From Vreelandella stevensii S18214 (GTDB taxonomy: Bacteria > Pseudomonadota > Gammaproteobacteria > Pseudomonadales > Halomonadaceae), in contig NZ_AJTS01000036.1 in the NCBI RefSeq assembly GCF_000275725.1, positions 1 through 64,000 on the forward strand: a stretch of DNA of 64,000 nt. Reading direction: 5' to 3'. Shown piece by piece: positions 44,269-54,063 of this stretch. Under the pieces are notes generated by a model. That model was not told the origin of the DNA. It did no database searches and saw nothing but the letters and a program-made list of their open reading frames with translations. The position numbers and the translations under genes were made by a program. Position 1 is the stretch's first letter; the number at the start of each line of letters is the position of its first letter.

Positions 44269-44285
44269 CAATGGCCTGACCATTG
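44269..44285. promoter_or_regulatory. Operator candidate for the GntR/FCD regulator
   Basis: CAATGGCCTGACCATTG is a 6-5-6 inverted repeat whose centre reads TGGTCAGGCCA on the minus strand, close to the TGGT-NNN-ACCA consensus of FCD-type GntR proteins. It lies 59 bases upstream of the SDR start and 151 bases upstream of the regulator start. The same core recurs at 42499-42509. Confidence 0.6.
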
Positions 44286-44435
44286 ATTCAGTATGTGATG
44301 GCTAGAGACACTAAGCAATGCCTGAGCAGCATGTTACACAGACTTTTCTGATGAACTTTAGTCGCAAAAGCATTAGAGCCGCTTAGGCCGTAGCTCAGAC
44401 CAGAACGGGTCCAAACAACAGTGGGAAATGCCCTC

Positions 44436-45191
44436 ATGCCGATTCAAACGATTCGCTCGCAGCGCCTGTATCGCCAGATCGCCGACCAACTCCAGCAACT
44501 GATCATTGATGGGGAATTCCCCCCGGGAACGCTGTTACCCCCAGAGCGGGAACTCGCACAATCGCTGGGGGTAAGCCGCGCCTCTGTGCGTGAGGCACTA
44601 ATCGCTCTCGAGGTTGTAGGACAGGTGGAGGTACGTGTTGGGCATGGCGTAGTGATCCTCGAGCCCTACACCCCCGCTAAAGGTTCAGTGATGCAAGCCG
44701 CAGTCAACAAAGAAGCTTGGGCCATCGACCCGGAGTTCGAGTCCGAGATCGAGATTAATCTTAATGAGGAAATTCCTCCCTTCTCTCTGCTTCAAGCGCG
44801 CCGTTACCTCGAACCAGAAAATGCTGCCCTAGCGGCGATGAATGCCACTGAAAATGACCTGAAGGCTATCCGTGCCGCTTTTGAGCGTAACGTCTACGAT
44901 AACTCCCATGGTGGAGGTAATGCGGCCGGTGACCGCCTTCTACATATACGAATCGCCGAAGCCTCGGGGAATGCCGCTTACGCACTTTTGATAAAACACC
45001 TCCTTGGCCACCAATATGGGGTGATGTTCCGGCGACTACAGGAGCTTTTCATGGAAACCGATATGCCACGACGCTCTCAAGGCGACCATGAGCGCATTGT
45101 CAGGGCCATAGAAGAGCGCGATCCCGAGACGGCGCGGCGAGCGATGGAAGTCCATTTGGACCATGTACTCAACGTGTTCTTTGCTGAATAG
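44436..45191 (+). CDS. GntR-family regulator with FCD domain (UxuR/ExuR-like)
   Basis: A 251-residue regulator. The winged helix-turn-helix (residues 1-75) has LYRQIADQLQQLIIDGEFPP and ERELAQSLGVSRASVREALI; the helical FCD domain has LLQARRYLEPENAALAA, a metal-ligand set in the helices (DRLLHIRIAEASGN, H in LLGHQYG and GDHERIVRAIEERD). FCD proteins bind carboxylic or sugar acids and usually repress; the divergent catabolic operon with matching operators is the obvious target. The ATG at 44436 was preferred to the GTG at 44421. Confidence 0.93.
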   Translation: MPIQTIRSQRLYRQIADQLQQLIIDGEFPPGTLLPPERELAQSLGVSRASVREALIALEVVGQVEVRVGHGVVILEPYTPAKGSVMQAAVNKEAWAIDPEFESEIEINLNEEIPPFSLLQARRYLEPENAALAAMNATENDLKAIRAAFERNVYDNSHGGGNAAGDRLLHIRIAEASGNAAYALLIKHLLGHQYGVMFRRLQELFMETDMPRRSQGDHERIVRAIEERDPETARRAMEVHLDHVLNVFFAE

Positions 45192-45234
45192 ACCTTAGAC
45201 CCTATATTCATAGAATAACCGCAGCACCAATACA

Positions 45235-45256
45235 GAAAGCCCGCTCATCGGCGGGC
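45235..45256 (-). terminator. Hairpin after the small minus-strand gene pair
   Basis: GCCCGC (45239-45244) and GCGGGC (45251-45256) form a 6-bp stem; on the minus strand it is followed by TTTCT. It lies 30 bases past the stop of the 50-residue ORF and could also end the regulator gene on the plus strand, though without T-run there. Confidence 0.5.
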
Positions 45257-45285
45257 CAAGGAAATGCGACTGATCAACCGCTAAG

Positions 45286-45438
45286 CTAGCAATTCAGCTC
45301 TTTAGCCTGGTCGAGAACACGCTTCTGACGAGCGATGGCGTTATGGATGACCTTATTACGCACGGCTTGCTTCTGCTCAGCGCTCGCATGACGCGCAAAA
45401 TGCGTCAACGGGGTAGATTTCGACACTTTATCTTTCAT
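45286..45438 (-). CDS. Small basic hypothetical protein (50 residues)
   Basis: ATG at 45438 opens MKDKVSKSTPLTHFARHASA followed by EQKQAVRNKVIHNAIARQKR and VLDQAKELNC. It is strongly basic and predicted helical; I do not recognise a family. The start overlaps the TGA of the upstream 86-codon frame by four bases (ATGA), which argues that both are real and translated in series. An acidic partner overlapped by a small basic protein is a layout seen in toxin-antitoxin pairs, but no known toxin motif is visible. Confidence 0.5.
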   Translation of the reverse strand: MKDKVSKSTPLTHFARHASAEQKQAVRNKVIHNAIARQKRVLDQAKELNC

Positions 45439-45698
45439 GACTCATCCTCGCCTGATAATAGGCTTTTCAGCTGTTCATGAGTGTAGCGCTCGGGCAGGAA
45501 TGGATCAATCGAATCGATATCCGATTCCCAGTGCTGATTTGTGTGGTCGGTGTCCTTGATGACGAGGTCGAGACAGACCTTTGAGCCGAACTCTCGTTTG
45601 ACTCGATTCACCACCTCTTGAACACTGAGGAACTGCTCAATGAAGTTTTCGAGCGGAATATTCCGGCCCTTAGGTATATGCGAATCATACAACAAGGC
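45435..45698 (-). CDS. Small acidic hypothetical protein, probably 5'-truncated
   Basis: The frame reads LLYDSHIPKGRNIPLENFIE, QFLSVQEVVNRVKREFGSKV, CLDLVIKDTDHTNQHWESDI and ends LKSLLSGEDES. There is no ATG; the only possible starts are TTG codons at 45698 and 45695, which lie inside the guaA terminator hairpin, and a stop closes the frame just upstream. The natural reading is that the 5' end of an older gene was replaced by the guaA 3' region. Family unknown. Confidence 0.45.
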   Translation of the reverse strand, partial: ALLYDSHIPKGRNIPLENFIEQFLSVQEVVNRVKREFGSKVCLDLVIKDTDHTNQHWESDIDSIDPFLPERYTHEQLKSLLSGEDES

Positions 45699-45723
45699 CG
45701 CTCAATCGTTGAGCGGCCTTGTT
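45691..45723 (-). terminator. Terminator hairpin of the guaBA operon
   Basis: AACAAGGCCGCTCAA (45691-45705) and TTGAGCGGCCTTGTT (45709-45723) are perfectly complementary over 15 bp with a 3-base loop, an exceptionally strong stem with A/T outer parts. It lies 37 bases past the guaA stop and could act in both directions. Confidence 0.88.
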
Positions 45724-45759
45724 GAGTCTAGCTAACCATTACCCTAATTGGACGTAGGA

Positions 45760-47337
45760 TCACTCCCACTCAATCGTAGCGGGCGGCTTACTGCTCACAT
45801 CATAGGTCACCCGCGACACGCCTTCCAACTCATTGATAATACGGTTGGAGACCTTCTCCAGCAGCTCGTAGGGCAGGTGGGCCCAGCGGGCGGTCATGAA
45901 GTCGATGGTTTCGACGGCGCGGAGCGCGATGACCCATTCGTAGCGGCGGCCGTCGCCGACCACGCCAACGGATTTCACCGGCAGGAACACGGCGAAGGCT
46001 TGGCTGGTTTTTTCGTACCAACCGGCGGCGCGCAGTTCTTCGATGTAGATGGCGTCGGCATCGCGCAGGATGTCGGCGTACTCTTTCTTCACTTCACCCA
46101 GAATGCGCACGCCCAGGCCGGGGCCGGGGAACGGGTGGCGGTAGACCATGTCGTAAGGCAGGCCGAGTTCCAGGCCGAGTTTGCGCACTTCGTCCTTGAA
46201 CAGTTCGCGCAGCGGCTCGACCAGCTTGAGCTTCATGGTTTCCGGCAGGCCGCCCACGTTGTGGTGGGATTTGATCACATGCGCCTTGCCGGTTTTGGAG
46301 GCGGCGGATTCGATCACGTCCGGGTAGATGGTGCCCTGGGCCAGGAATTCCACGCCTTCGATCTTGCTGGCTTCGTCATCGAACACGTCGATGAAGGTGT
46401 TGCCGATGATCTTGCGCTTGGCTTCCGGGTCTTTTTCGCCGTGCAGCTTCTCCAGGAACAGCTCTTCGGCGTCCACGCGGATCACTTTCACGCCCATGTG
46501 CTTGGCGAAGGTTTCCATGACCTGGTCGCCTTCGTTCTTGCGCAGCAGGCCGTTATCGACGAATACGCAGGTGAGCTGATCGCCAATCGCCTTGTGCAGC
46601 AGCGCGGCCACCACGGAGGAGTCTACGCCGCCGGAAAGGCCCAGCAGTACGTGGCGGTCGCCGACTTGCTCGCGTACGCGCTGTACCTGGTCTTCGATGA
46701 TTTGGGCGGGGGTCCACAGTTTTTCGGCTTTACAGATATCCAACACGAAGTGCTCGAGAATCCGCTGGCCTTGCAGGGTGTGGGTCACTTCCGGGTGGAA
46801 CTGTACGCCGTAGAACTGCTTCTCTTCCCAGGCCATGGCGGCAATCGGGCAGCTCGGGGTAGAGGCGGTCACGGTGAAGGTGTCCGGGGCCTTGGCGACC
46901 TTGTCACCGTGGCTCATCCACACGTCCAGCAGGGCGTTGCCGGTGGCCGGGTCTACGTGGTCCTTGATGTCCTTGAACAGGGCAGTTTCGGCGTCCAGAC
47001 GGATCTGGGCGTAGCCGAACTCGCGCTGGTTGGAGCCTTCCACCTTGCCGCCCAGCTGCTCGGCCATGGTTTGCATGCCGTAGCAGATACCAAACACTGG
47101 CAGGCCCATGTCGAACACGCACTCGGGGGCGCGGGGGGAGTCCAGCTCGGTGACGGATTCCGGGCCACCGGCCAGGATGATGCCGTTGGGGTTGTATTCG
47201 CGGATCTCTTCTTCGGTGATGTCGAAGGCACGGATTTCAGAGAATACGCCGATCTCGCGAACCCGGCGGGCGATCAGCTGGGTGTACTGGGAGCCGAAGT
47301 CGAGAATCAGAATCTTGTGGGCGTGAATGTCACTCAT
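45760..47337 (-). CDS. guaA: GMP synthase (glutamine-hydrolysing)
   Basis: A 525-residue GuaA, the same length as in E. coli. The N-terminal class I glutaminase has the nucleophile C85 in [10 protein letters not shown] and the His-x-Glu pair in VQFHPEVTH; the ATP-pyrophosphatase P-loop is [14 protein letters not shown]; the dimerisation domain ends KPPATIEWE. It aminates XMP to GMP. It is encoded 88 bases after guaB in the conserved guaBA operon. Confidence 0.98.
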   Translation of the reverse strand: MSDIHAHKILILDFGSQYTQLIARRVREIGVFSEIRAFDITEEEIREYNPNGIILAGGPESVTELDSPRAPECVFDMGLPVFGICYGMQTMAEQLGGKVEGSNQREFGYAQIRLDAETALFKDIKDHVDPATGNALLDVWMSHGDKVAKAPDTFTVTASTPSCPIAAMAWEEKQFYGVQFHPEVTHTLQGQRILEHFVLDICKAEKLWTPAQIIEDQVQRVREQVGDRHVLLGLSGGVDSSVVAALLHKAIGDQLTCVFVDNGLLRKNEGDQVMETFAKHMGVKVIRVDAEELFLEKLHGEKDPEAKRKIIGNTFIDVFDDEASKIEGVEFLAQGTIYPDVIESAASKTGKAHVIKSHHNVGGLPETMKLKLVEPLRELFKDEVRKLGLELGLPYDMVYRHPFPGPGLGVRILGEVKKEYADILRDADAIYIEELRAAGWYEKTSQAFAVFLPVKSVGVVGDGRRYEWVIALRAVETIDFMTARWAHLPYELLEKVSNRIINELEGVSRVTYDVSSKPPATIEWE

Positions 47338-47425
47338 GGCGAAGCCTCTATAACGCGGAATACCCGCATTGGCTAAAAAGCAGACGGCGGGGCAATGCCC
47401 GCCGCCATGTCACTAACTGCGCTGG

Positions 47426-49036
<1,611 letters not shown>

Positions 49037-49057
49037 CTACGGTGTGGCGCGGGCGGT

Positions 49058-49744
49058 TTAGTCCAGCGCGCGGTCGTCGGCTTCGCTGGGGAAGTCGAGG
49101 TCTTCCAGGCGGCCCGTCACCGCCGTGGCGATGTTGGCCAGGTGCGAGGCCACGCGCTTGTAGTGGCGCGCCAGCAGCGAGTAGGCCACGGCTTCGTGGA
49201 ACTCGATGCTGTCTTCTTCCCGCAGCAGGGATTCGATCAGCTCGTCGCTGATGTGACGAATCTCCCGGGTGGCGGTGATGATGCCGTGGGCCTTTTGCTC
49301 GTCGGAGTTGCGCGTGGCCGCAATCAGCTCGCTGAACAGCCCTCGCAAGCGCTCGGCGATGCTGTCCAGGGGCTTCTGGTAACGGTCTACATGGAAGCCT
49401 TCGGTGTAGAACGCGCCTACTTCGAAGACGTTCTTGCAGTAGTCGCCGATACGCTCGGCGTCCTTGGCCACGCTCATCAGCGCCAGGCAAATGGCCACGT
49501 CGTGGCCGGGGTTGACGGTCAGGTGGCGCAGCACCTTGCGGCGAATCGAGCGTTCCAGCTCGTTGACCGCCACATCGCGCTCGTACAGGGGCGTGCGTAC
49601 GTCCTCGGCGGCCACGGTGCTGTACAGCACCTCGTTGGCCCGTGAGAACATCCAGGCGCCATGCTCCAGCATTTGGGTCAGGTCCGCGTAGGCCTGGTCG
49701 ATGCTGGTTTCCGAGGTAAGCGCACTAAAAAGCTGTTTGAACAT
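49058..49744 (-). CDS. PhoU-domain protein linked to Na/Pi cotransport
   Basis: A 228-residue all-helical protein with two PhoU-like three-helix repeats (MFKQLFSALTSETSIDQAYA, ERDVAVNELERSIRRKVLRH, ICLALMSVAKDAERIGDYCK with the E-x3-D metal motif; later HYKRVASHLANIATAV). PhoU-type proteins bind metal clusters and tune phosphate uptake. It is 26 bases behind the Na/Pi cotransporter gene and certainly co-transcribed. ATG at 49744 follows GAGAGG. Confidence 0.86.
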   Translation of the reverse strand: MFKQLFSALTSETSIDQAYADLTQMLEHGAWMFSRANEVLYSTVAAEDVRTPLYERDVAVNELERSIRRKVLRHLTVNPGHDVAICLALMSVAKDAERIGDYCKNVFEVGAFYTEGFHVDRYQKPLDSIAERLRGLFSELIAATRNSDEQKAHGIITATREIRHISDELIESLLREEDSIEFHEAVAYSLLARHYKRVASHLANIATAVTGRLEDLDFPSEADDRALD

Positions 49745-49769
49745 GGGGAAACCTCTCAACTGGCCGCGC

Positions 49770-50969
49770 TTAGCGCAGGCGGATAAAGAATTCGGTCAGC
49801 GTGATGCCCACCAGCGGCACGATCAGGAACACACCGATCAGGAACAGGAACGCATAGCGAATGTGCTGCCCTGCCAGGCGTCCATACCAGGTGGCAATAC
49901 GCAGCGGAATGACCCGCAGCGGCCACCAGATCGCGGTGCCGGTAAGATTGAAGATAACGTGAAACAGCGCCACCGTCATCGCCGCCGCAATCGGGTTGGC
50001 GGTCGCCGCCAGTACGCTGGTCACGGTGGTGCCCAGGTTGGCCCCCATCATGAACGGCAGCACGCGGCGCAGGCGCACCACCCCGGCCCCCGCCAGCGGC
50101 ACCATCAGGCTGCTGGTGATCGAGCTGGACTGCACCAGCACGGTCGAGACCACGCCCACGCCGTAGGCCCGCGCATCGGTACGGAAGAAGTAGGTACGGA
50201 ACAGGCCATCCATATGGCGCAGCAGCGCGCCGCGCAGGTTCTGCACCATGAACACCAGGGCAGTGAACATCAGCAGCAGGCCGATGCCAGCCACCATCAG
50301 CCCAGCGGCGGCGGTGGTGGGCATCAGCACCGCGCCCAGCCAGTTGGCGGCATCTACCACCGGGGCGGTAATGATCTTGATAGGGCTGTTGGGGCGGGCG
50401 ACTTCTTCCAGGCCAATCAGGTCCGCCAGCCAGGCCGCCAAACGGGTGAAGATGCCGTAGCCGCGCTCGTGGAACATGCCGGTCAGCCACTCCACCGGGA
50501 AGATCAGCAGCACCGTGAGGATGTTGAACAGGTCGTGCATCAGCGCCGCGGTAAACGAGCGGCGGAAGTTACGCTTGATGCGCACGTTGGCCAGTGCCAC
50601 GATGACGCCCGTGACGGCCGTGCCGATGTTGGCCCCCATGATGGCGAACACCGCCGTGCCCAGGGTCATTTCGCCACTGGCCACCAGGGTCACGATCAGC
50701 GCCGAGGTGAACGAGGAGCTCTGCACGATCATGGTGACCAGCACGCCCGCCATCAAGGCGATGAAGGGGTTCTGGCCATAGGCGAAGGCGCGGGTCAAAA
50801 AGTCGCTGTCGCTGCCGAAGGTGCCTAACCCCGCACCCAGAACGTTCAGAGCAGCCAGGAACAGATACAAGCACAAGCCAGCGTAGATACCTCTTAGCCA
50901 GGCGGGCACTTCGTGAGGCGCTTGGCGAGCCAGCGCAGGACGATCTTGTGAAGGTCCGAGATTCGACAT
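49770..50969 (-). CDS. Na+/phosphate cotransporter, NptA/SLC34-like
   Basis: A 399-residue membrane protein with the paired inverted repeats of the family: VTMIVQSSSFTSALIVTLVA with AIMGANIGTAVTGVIVALAN, and STVLVQSSSITSSLMVPLAG with FMMGANLGTTVTSVLAATAN. The QSSS motifs bind Na and phosphate. The ATG at 50969 was chosen over an upstream frame; translation start signals are weak. Two Pho-box-like repeats lie upstream, and a PhoU-like protein follows, which together indicate control by phosphate supply. Confidence 0.92.
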   Translation of the reverse strand: MSNLGPSQDRPALARQAPHEVPAWLRGIYAGLCLYLFLAALNVLGAGLGTFGSDSDFLTRAFAYGQNPFIALMAGVLVTMIVQSSSFTSALIVTLVASGEMTLGTAVFAIMGANIGTAVTGVIVALANVRIKRNFRRSFTAALMHDLFNILTVLLIFPVEWLTGMFHERGYGIFTRLAAWLADLIGLEEVARPNSPIKIITAPVVDAANWLGAVLMPTTAAAGLMVAGIGLLLMFTALVFMVQNLRGALLRHMDGLFRTYFFRTDARAYGVGVVSTVLVQSSSITSSLMVPLAGAGVVRLRRVLPFMMGANLGTTVTSVLAATANPIAAAMTVALFHVIFNLTGTAIWWPLRVIPLRIATWYGRLAGQHIRYAFLFLIGVFLIVPLVGITLTEFFIRLR

Positions 50970-50999
50970 GAGCAATCTGCCCTGTTGGTGAACATCTAA

Positions 51000-51067
51000 T
51001 GTGACGCTTTCGTGACACTTTTGTGTCGGCGGGCACCCTAGCATGGTTTTGTGACACTTTGATGACG
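51000..51067 (-). promoter_or_regulatory. Two Pho-box-like elements before the Na/Pi cotransporter gene
   Basis: On the minus strand CGTCATCAAAGTGTCACA (51067-51050) and TGTCACGAAAGCGTCACA (51017-51000) each hold two GTCA half sites exactly 11 bp apart in the direction of transcription, the layout of PhoB sites (CTGTCAT-N4-CTGTCAT). TTAGAT follows the second box at a distance suiting a -10. The two boxes are 50 bp apart. Confidence 0.7.
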
Positions 51068-51197
51068 TTTATCTTGCAGCGCCGCCTTCCGCGCGCATGG
51101 TACGCCAGAGAGCCCGTCAAGGCCATTGCTGTGCGCCCTGCACGTATTGTCTAATGAGCGGCCGCATCCCCGCTTTCACCCGCGACTGGAAACTCCC

Positions 51198-52541
51198 ATG
51201 AGCGCTCCCAACGCCCCCCTGCTATCGGTCAGTCAACTCAACCTCAAGGCGCGCAAGGCGCTGGAGAGCGACCTGGGCGATGTATGGGTGGAAGGCGAGC
51301 TTTCCAACGTGTCGCGCCCGGCGTCCGGGCATATCTACTTCACGCTGAAAGATGACCGCGCCCAGGTGCGCTGCGCGCTGTTTCGCCAGCGGGCGCGGTT
51401 CGTATCGGCCCCCATGCGCGATGGCGACCAGGTCAAGCTGCGCGGCCGGGTCTCGCTGTTCGAACCCCGCGGCGATTACCAGCTGATCGCCGACGCCGTG
51501 CAGGCCGCGGGGCTGGGCGAACTGCTGGCAGCCTACGAGCGCCTGAAGGCGCAGCTGGAAGGCGAAGGGGTATTTGCCAACGCCCGCCCCCTGCCCTTTC
51601 CGCCCCGCAAGCTGCTGATTCTGAGCTCCGCCAGCGGCGCCGCCATCCGCGATGTGCTGGCGGTGCTGGCAGCGCGCTGGCCATTGGCCGATGTGACGCT
51701 GATTCCCGTGCCGGTACAGGGCGCAGAAGCGGCCCCGGCGATGATCTCTGCCCTGGCGCTGCTCAACCGCCAGACGCGGCTCGACCCCGCCCAGGATGCG
51801 GTGCTGATCACCCGAGGCGGCGGCAGCCTGGAAGACCTGTGGGCGTTCAACAACGAGCACTTGGCCCGGGCCATCTTCCACTCCCGGTTGCCGGTGATGT
51901 CTGCCGTGGGCCATGAGGTGGATGTCACCCTGGCGGATTTCGCCGCCGACATGCGCGCCCCCACCCCTTCCGCCGCCGCCGAGCGGCTGGTGCCCGACCA
52001 GCACGCCCTCAAGCGCCAGCTTCGGCAAGCCGAACAGCGCCTGCAGCGCGCCCTACAAACCCGCCTGGAGCGCGATAGCCAGCGGCTGGACGCCCTGCGC
52101 GCTCGGCTCCGCCACCCGGGAGAGCGGCTGGCCCATCAGCGCCAGCACCTGCAAGCCCTCGCCCAGCGGCTAGCGCGCGCCATGCAGTTCACGCTGAGCC
52201 AACAGCAGCGCCAGCTTGGCCAGCTCGGCCGTCGGCTGGCCAGCCAGGACATGGCCCGGCTGCACCGGGCAGAAAGCGAACGCATCGAACGCCTGCAACG
52301 CCGCCTGGCCAGCGCCATGCAGCGCCAGCTGGAAGCGCGCCAGGCACGCCTGCACAGCGCCGCCCGGGCACTCAACGCGGTCAGCCCGCTGGCGGTACTA
52401 GGCCGTGGCTATGCCATCGCCCAGGACGAACAAGGCCAGATCGTGCGCCGCGCCCAGGATACTCAGCCGGGCCAGCTGCTCAAGTTGAAGCTGGGTGAAG
52501 GGCGTTTGAACGTGGAAGTAAAACGGCGCTATCAGAAATAG
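51198..52541 (+). CDS. xseA: Exodeoxyribonuclease VII large subunit
   Basis: A 447-residue XseA. The N-terminal OB-fold (LSVSQLNLKARKALESDLGD, VWVEGELSNVSRPASGHIYF) is followed by the catalytic core (LITRGGGSLEDLWAFNNE, VMSAVGHEVDVTLADFAADM, RAPTPSAAAERLVPD) and a long coiled-coil (about 280-400) and end domain (SPLAVLGRGYAI). It degrades single-stranded DNA with XseB. The divergence from guaBA is the usual gammaproteobacterial order, here widened by the phosphate genes. Confidence 0.97.
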   Translation: MSAPNAPLLSVSQLNLKARKALESDLGDVWVEGELSNVSRPASGHIYFTLKDDRAQVRCALFRQRARFVSAPMRDGDQVKLRGRVSLFEPRGDYQLIADAVQAAGLGELLAAYERLKAQLEGEGVFANARPLPFPPRKLLILSSASGAAIRDVLAVLAARWPLADVTLIPVPVQGAEAAPAMISALALLNRQTRLDPAQDAVLITRGGGSLEDLWAFNNEHLARAIFHSRLPVMSAVGHEVDVTLADFAADMRAPTPSAAAERLVPDQHALKRQLRQAEQRLQRALQTRLERDSQRLDALRARLRHPGERLAHQRQHLQALAQRLARAMQFTLSQQQRQLGQLGRRLASQDMARLHRAESERIERLQRRLASAMQRQLEARQARLHSAARALNAVSPLAVLGRGYAIAQDEQGQIVRRAQDTQPGQLLKLKLGEGRLNVEVKRRYQK

Positions 52542-52555
52542 CGCCGCACTGGTGA

Positions 52556-52690
52556 TTACTTTTTGTCCGATGACTCATCCGGGGAAGGATTGACGTGATG
52601 GGTATCCGGCATCGGGTTGGCGTCGTCGTAATGATCGTCGCGCTGGTCTTTTTTCTGCTCTGGCTTCTGGTCGTGTTTATCCGGGGACAT
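52556..52690 (-). CDS. Small hydrophilic protein of 44 residues
   Basis: After a perfect ribosome-binding site (AGGAGGT) the ATG at 52690 opens MSPDKHDQKPEQKKDQRDDH, then YDDANPMPDTHHVNPSPDES and SDKK. It has no hydrophobic residue cluster and is likely disordered. Family unknown. A TATAGT on the minus strand about 40 bases upstream could be its -10 box. The ribosome-binding site is the best evidence that it is a gene. Confidence 0.6.
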   Translation of the reverse strand: MSPDKHDQKPEQKKDQRDDHYDDANPMPDTHHVNPSPDESSDKK

Positions 52691-53075
52691 GCTACCTCCT
52701 GATCCTTGGTGGTGTGTGTTGCCTCCCTCACTATAGCCGCTCCCCACCCGCTTGCCATGAAGGCCGCACCGCAGAGCCGTGCAATGGCCTGCCTGGTTTT
52801 CAGGCTTCTCTTTCCAAAGCAGCAAGTTACCCCCTTCCCGGCCCGTTTAGGACCCACTCATGCAGTGTTTAAATAGCATTTATTAATTATCGCTATTGGG
52901 AGTGATTGGCCTGCTCTGGCATTTGCCCCGGCCTGCGCCTTTGGTCTACGTTGTAAGCACGGCGCTGGAGCGCTCTGCACCCCAGGATGCGGGTGGTAGC
53001 GCTCACCGCAGCGTCGTGTGTACTTGCCTTCATGGAAGGAGTTACGTGTCTGTGCCTAAAAAGGAGTGACCGCAC
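52691..53075. other. Intergenic stretch before the YghA-like gene
   Basis: These 385 bases carry the likely promoter of the 44-residue ORF (minus), an AT-rich patch at about 52867-52895 (TTTAAATAGCATTTATTAAT) that may be the promoter area of the oxidoreductase gene, and AAGGAGT just before its ATG. No gene is seen. Confidence 0.4.
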
Positions 53076-53930
53076 ATGAGCGACCAACAGCAACCCCCAC
53101 AGCATCAGCAAAAACAGCCGGGCGATGAGCATGCCATGCGCCCAGAGCCCGAGTACATTCGCGACAGCTATCGCGGTGCCGAGAAGTTGTTGGATAAAGT
53201 GGCGATCATCACCGGTGGCGACAGCGGCATAGGCCGAGCCATTGCGGTGCATTACGCCCGTGAAGGGGCCGACAGTGTGATCGTGCACCTCAAGGAGAGC
53301 CGCGACGCCGAAGAGACCAAGCGGCTGGTAGAGGCCGAAGGCCGCCGCTGCCTGGTGCTGAAAGGCGATGTGGCCGCGCCCAGCTTCTGCCGAGAAATCG
53401 TCAACCGCACCCGGCAGGAGTTCGGCAAGATCAATATCGTGATCCATAACGCAGCCGAGCAGTACGACTGGGACGACATCACCGATATCCCGGACGACCA
53501 GCTGCAGCGCACCTTCCAGACCAACGTGTTCAGCCACTTCTATCTGACCAAAGCGGCGCTGCCCCACCTGAGCGAAGGCGACACTATCATCGCCACCTCC
53601 TCCATCAATGCCTTCAAGGGCAATGACACGCTGATCGACTACACCGCCACCAAGGGCGCCATTCAGGGGCTGATACGCTCGCTGGCCATGTCGCTGATAG
53701 ACCGAGGCATCCGTGTCAACGCCGTGGCTCCCGGCCCCATCTGGACACCACTGATTCCGGCCAGCTTCGATGAAGAGAAAGTCGCGGAGTTCGGCAATCA
53801 GGTGCCGATGAAACGCGCCGGACAGCCCAGTGAAATCGGCCCGGCCTACGTGTACCTGGCCTGTGAAGAGTCATCCTACATGAGCGGCCAAACGCTGCAC
53901 CTGAACGGTGGCGTGATTCTGAATACCTGA
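53076..53930 (+). CDS. SDR oxidoreductase, YghA/general-stress type
   Basis: A 284-residue short-chain dehydrogenase with an N-terminal extension rich in Gln and Pro (MSDQQQPPQHQQKQPGDEHA) before the Rossmann fold (KVAIITGGDSGIGRAIAVHY). Catalytic residues are Ser in ATSSINAFKG and Tyr/Lys in DYTATKGAIQGLIRSLA; the tail is MSGQTLHLNGGVILN. This extended group includes E. coli YghA and Bacillus general-stress proteins, acting on aldehydes or unknown carbonyls. AAGGAG sits before the ATG. Confidence 0.92.
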   Translation: MSDQQQPPQHQQKQPGDEHAMRPEPEYIRDSYRGAEKLLDKVAIITGGDSGIGRAIAVHYAREGADSVIVHLKESRDAEETKRLVEAEGRRCLVLKGDVAAPSFCREIVNRTRQEFGKINIVIHNAAEQYDWDDITDIPDDQLQRTFQTNVFSHFYLTKAALPHLSEGDTIIATSSINAFKGNDTLIDYTATKGAIQGLIRSLAMSLIDRGIRVNAVAPGPIWTPLIPASFDEEKVAEFGNQVPMKRAGQPSEIGPAYVYLACEESSYMSGQTLHLNGGVILNT

Positions 53931-53940
53931 GCAGCCTTCC

Positions 53941-53963
53941 GGGGCGGCTCCTCGCCGCCCCTT
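53941..53963 (+). terminator. Hairpin terminator after the SDR gene
   Basis: GGGGCGGC (53941-53948), loop TCCTC and GCCGCCCC (53954-53961) form a perfect 8-bp GC stem ten bases past the stop. The T-run is only two bases, so termination may be partial. Confidence 0.6.
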
Positions 53964-54023
53964 CGCGGGTGCCTCGCTGCGCTCGTTACCACGCGCTACG
54001 ATACTGCTACTGTCTCTTCACCC

Positions 54024-54058
54024 CTCACTCCTCACTCCTCACTCCTCACTCCTCACTC
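54024..54058. repeat. Five tandem copies of the heptamer CTCACTC
   Basis: A perfect 7-bp x 5 microsatellite five bases before the argA stop codon (argA is read from the other strand). It lies in the convergent intergenic space and so cannot shift a frame unless expansion reaches argA. Confidence 0.95.
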
Positions 54059-54063
54059 CAATA

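Noticed and set aside
45748-47376. 542-codon open frame opposite guaA
   Set aside because: It is the mirror of a highly biased GC-rich gene; no family character, and guaA explains every base.
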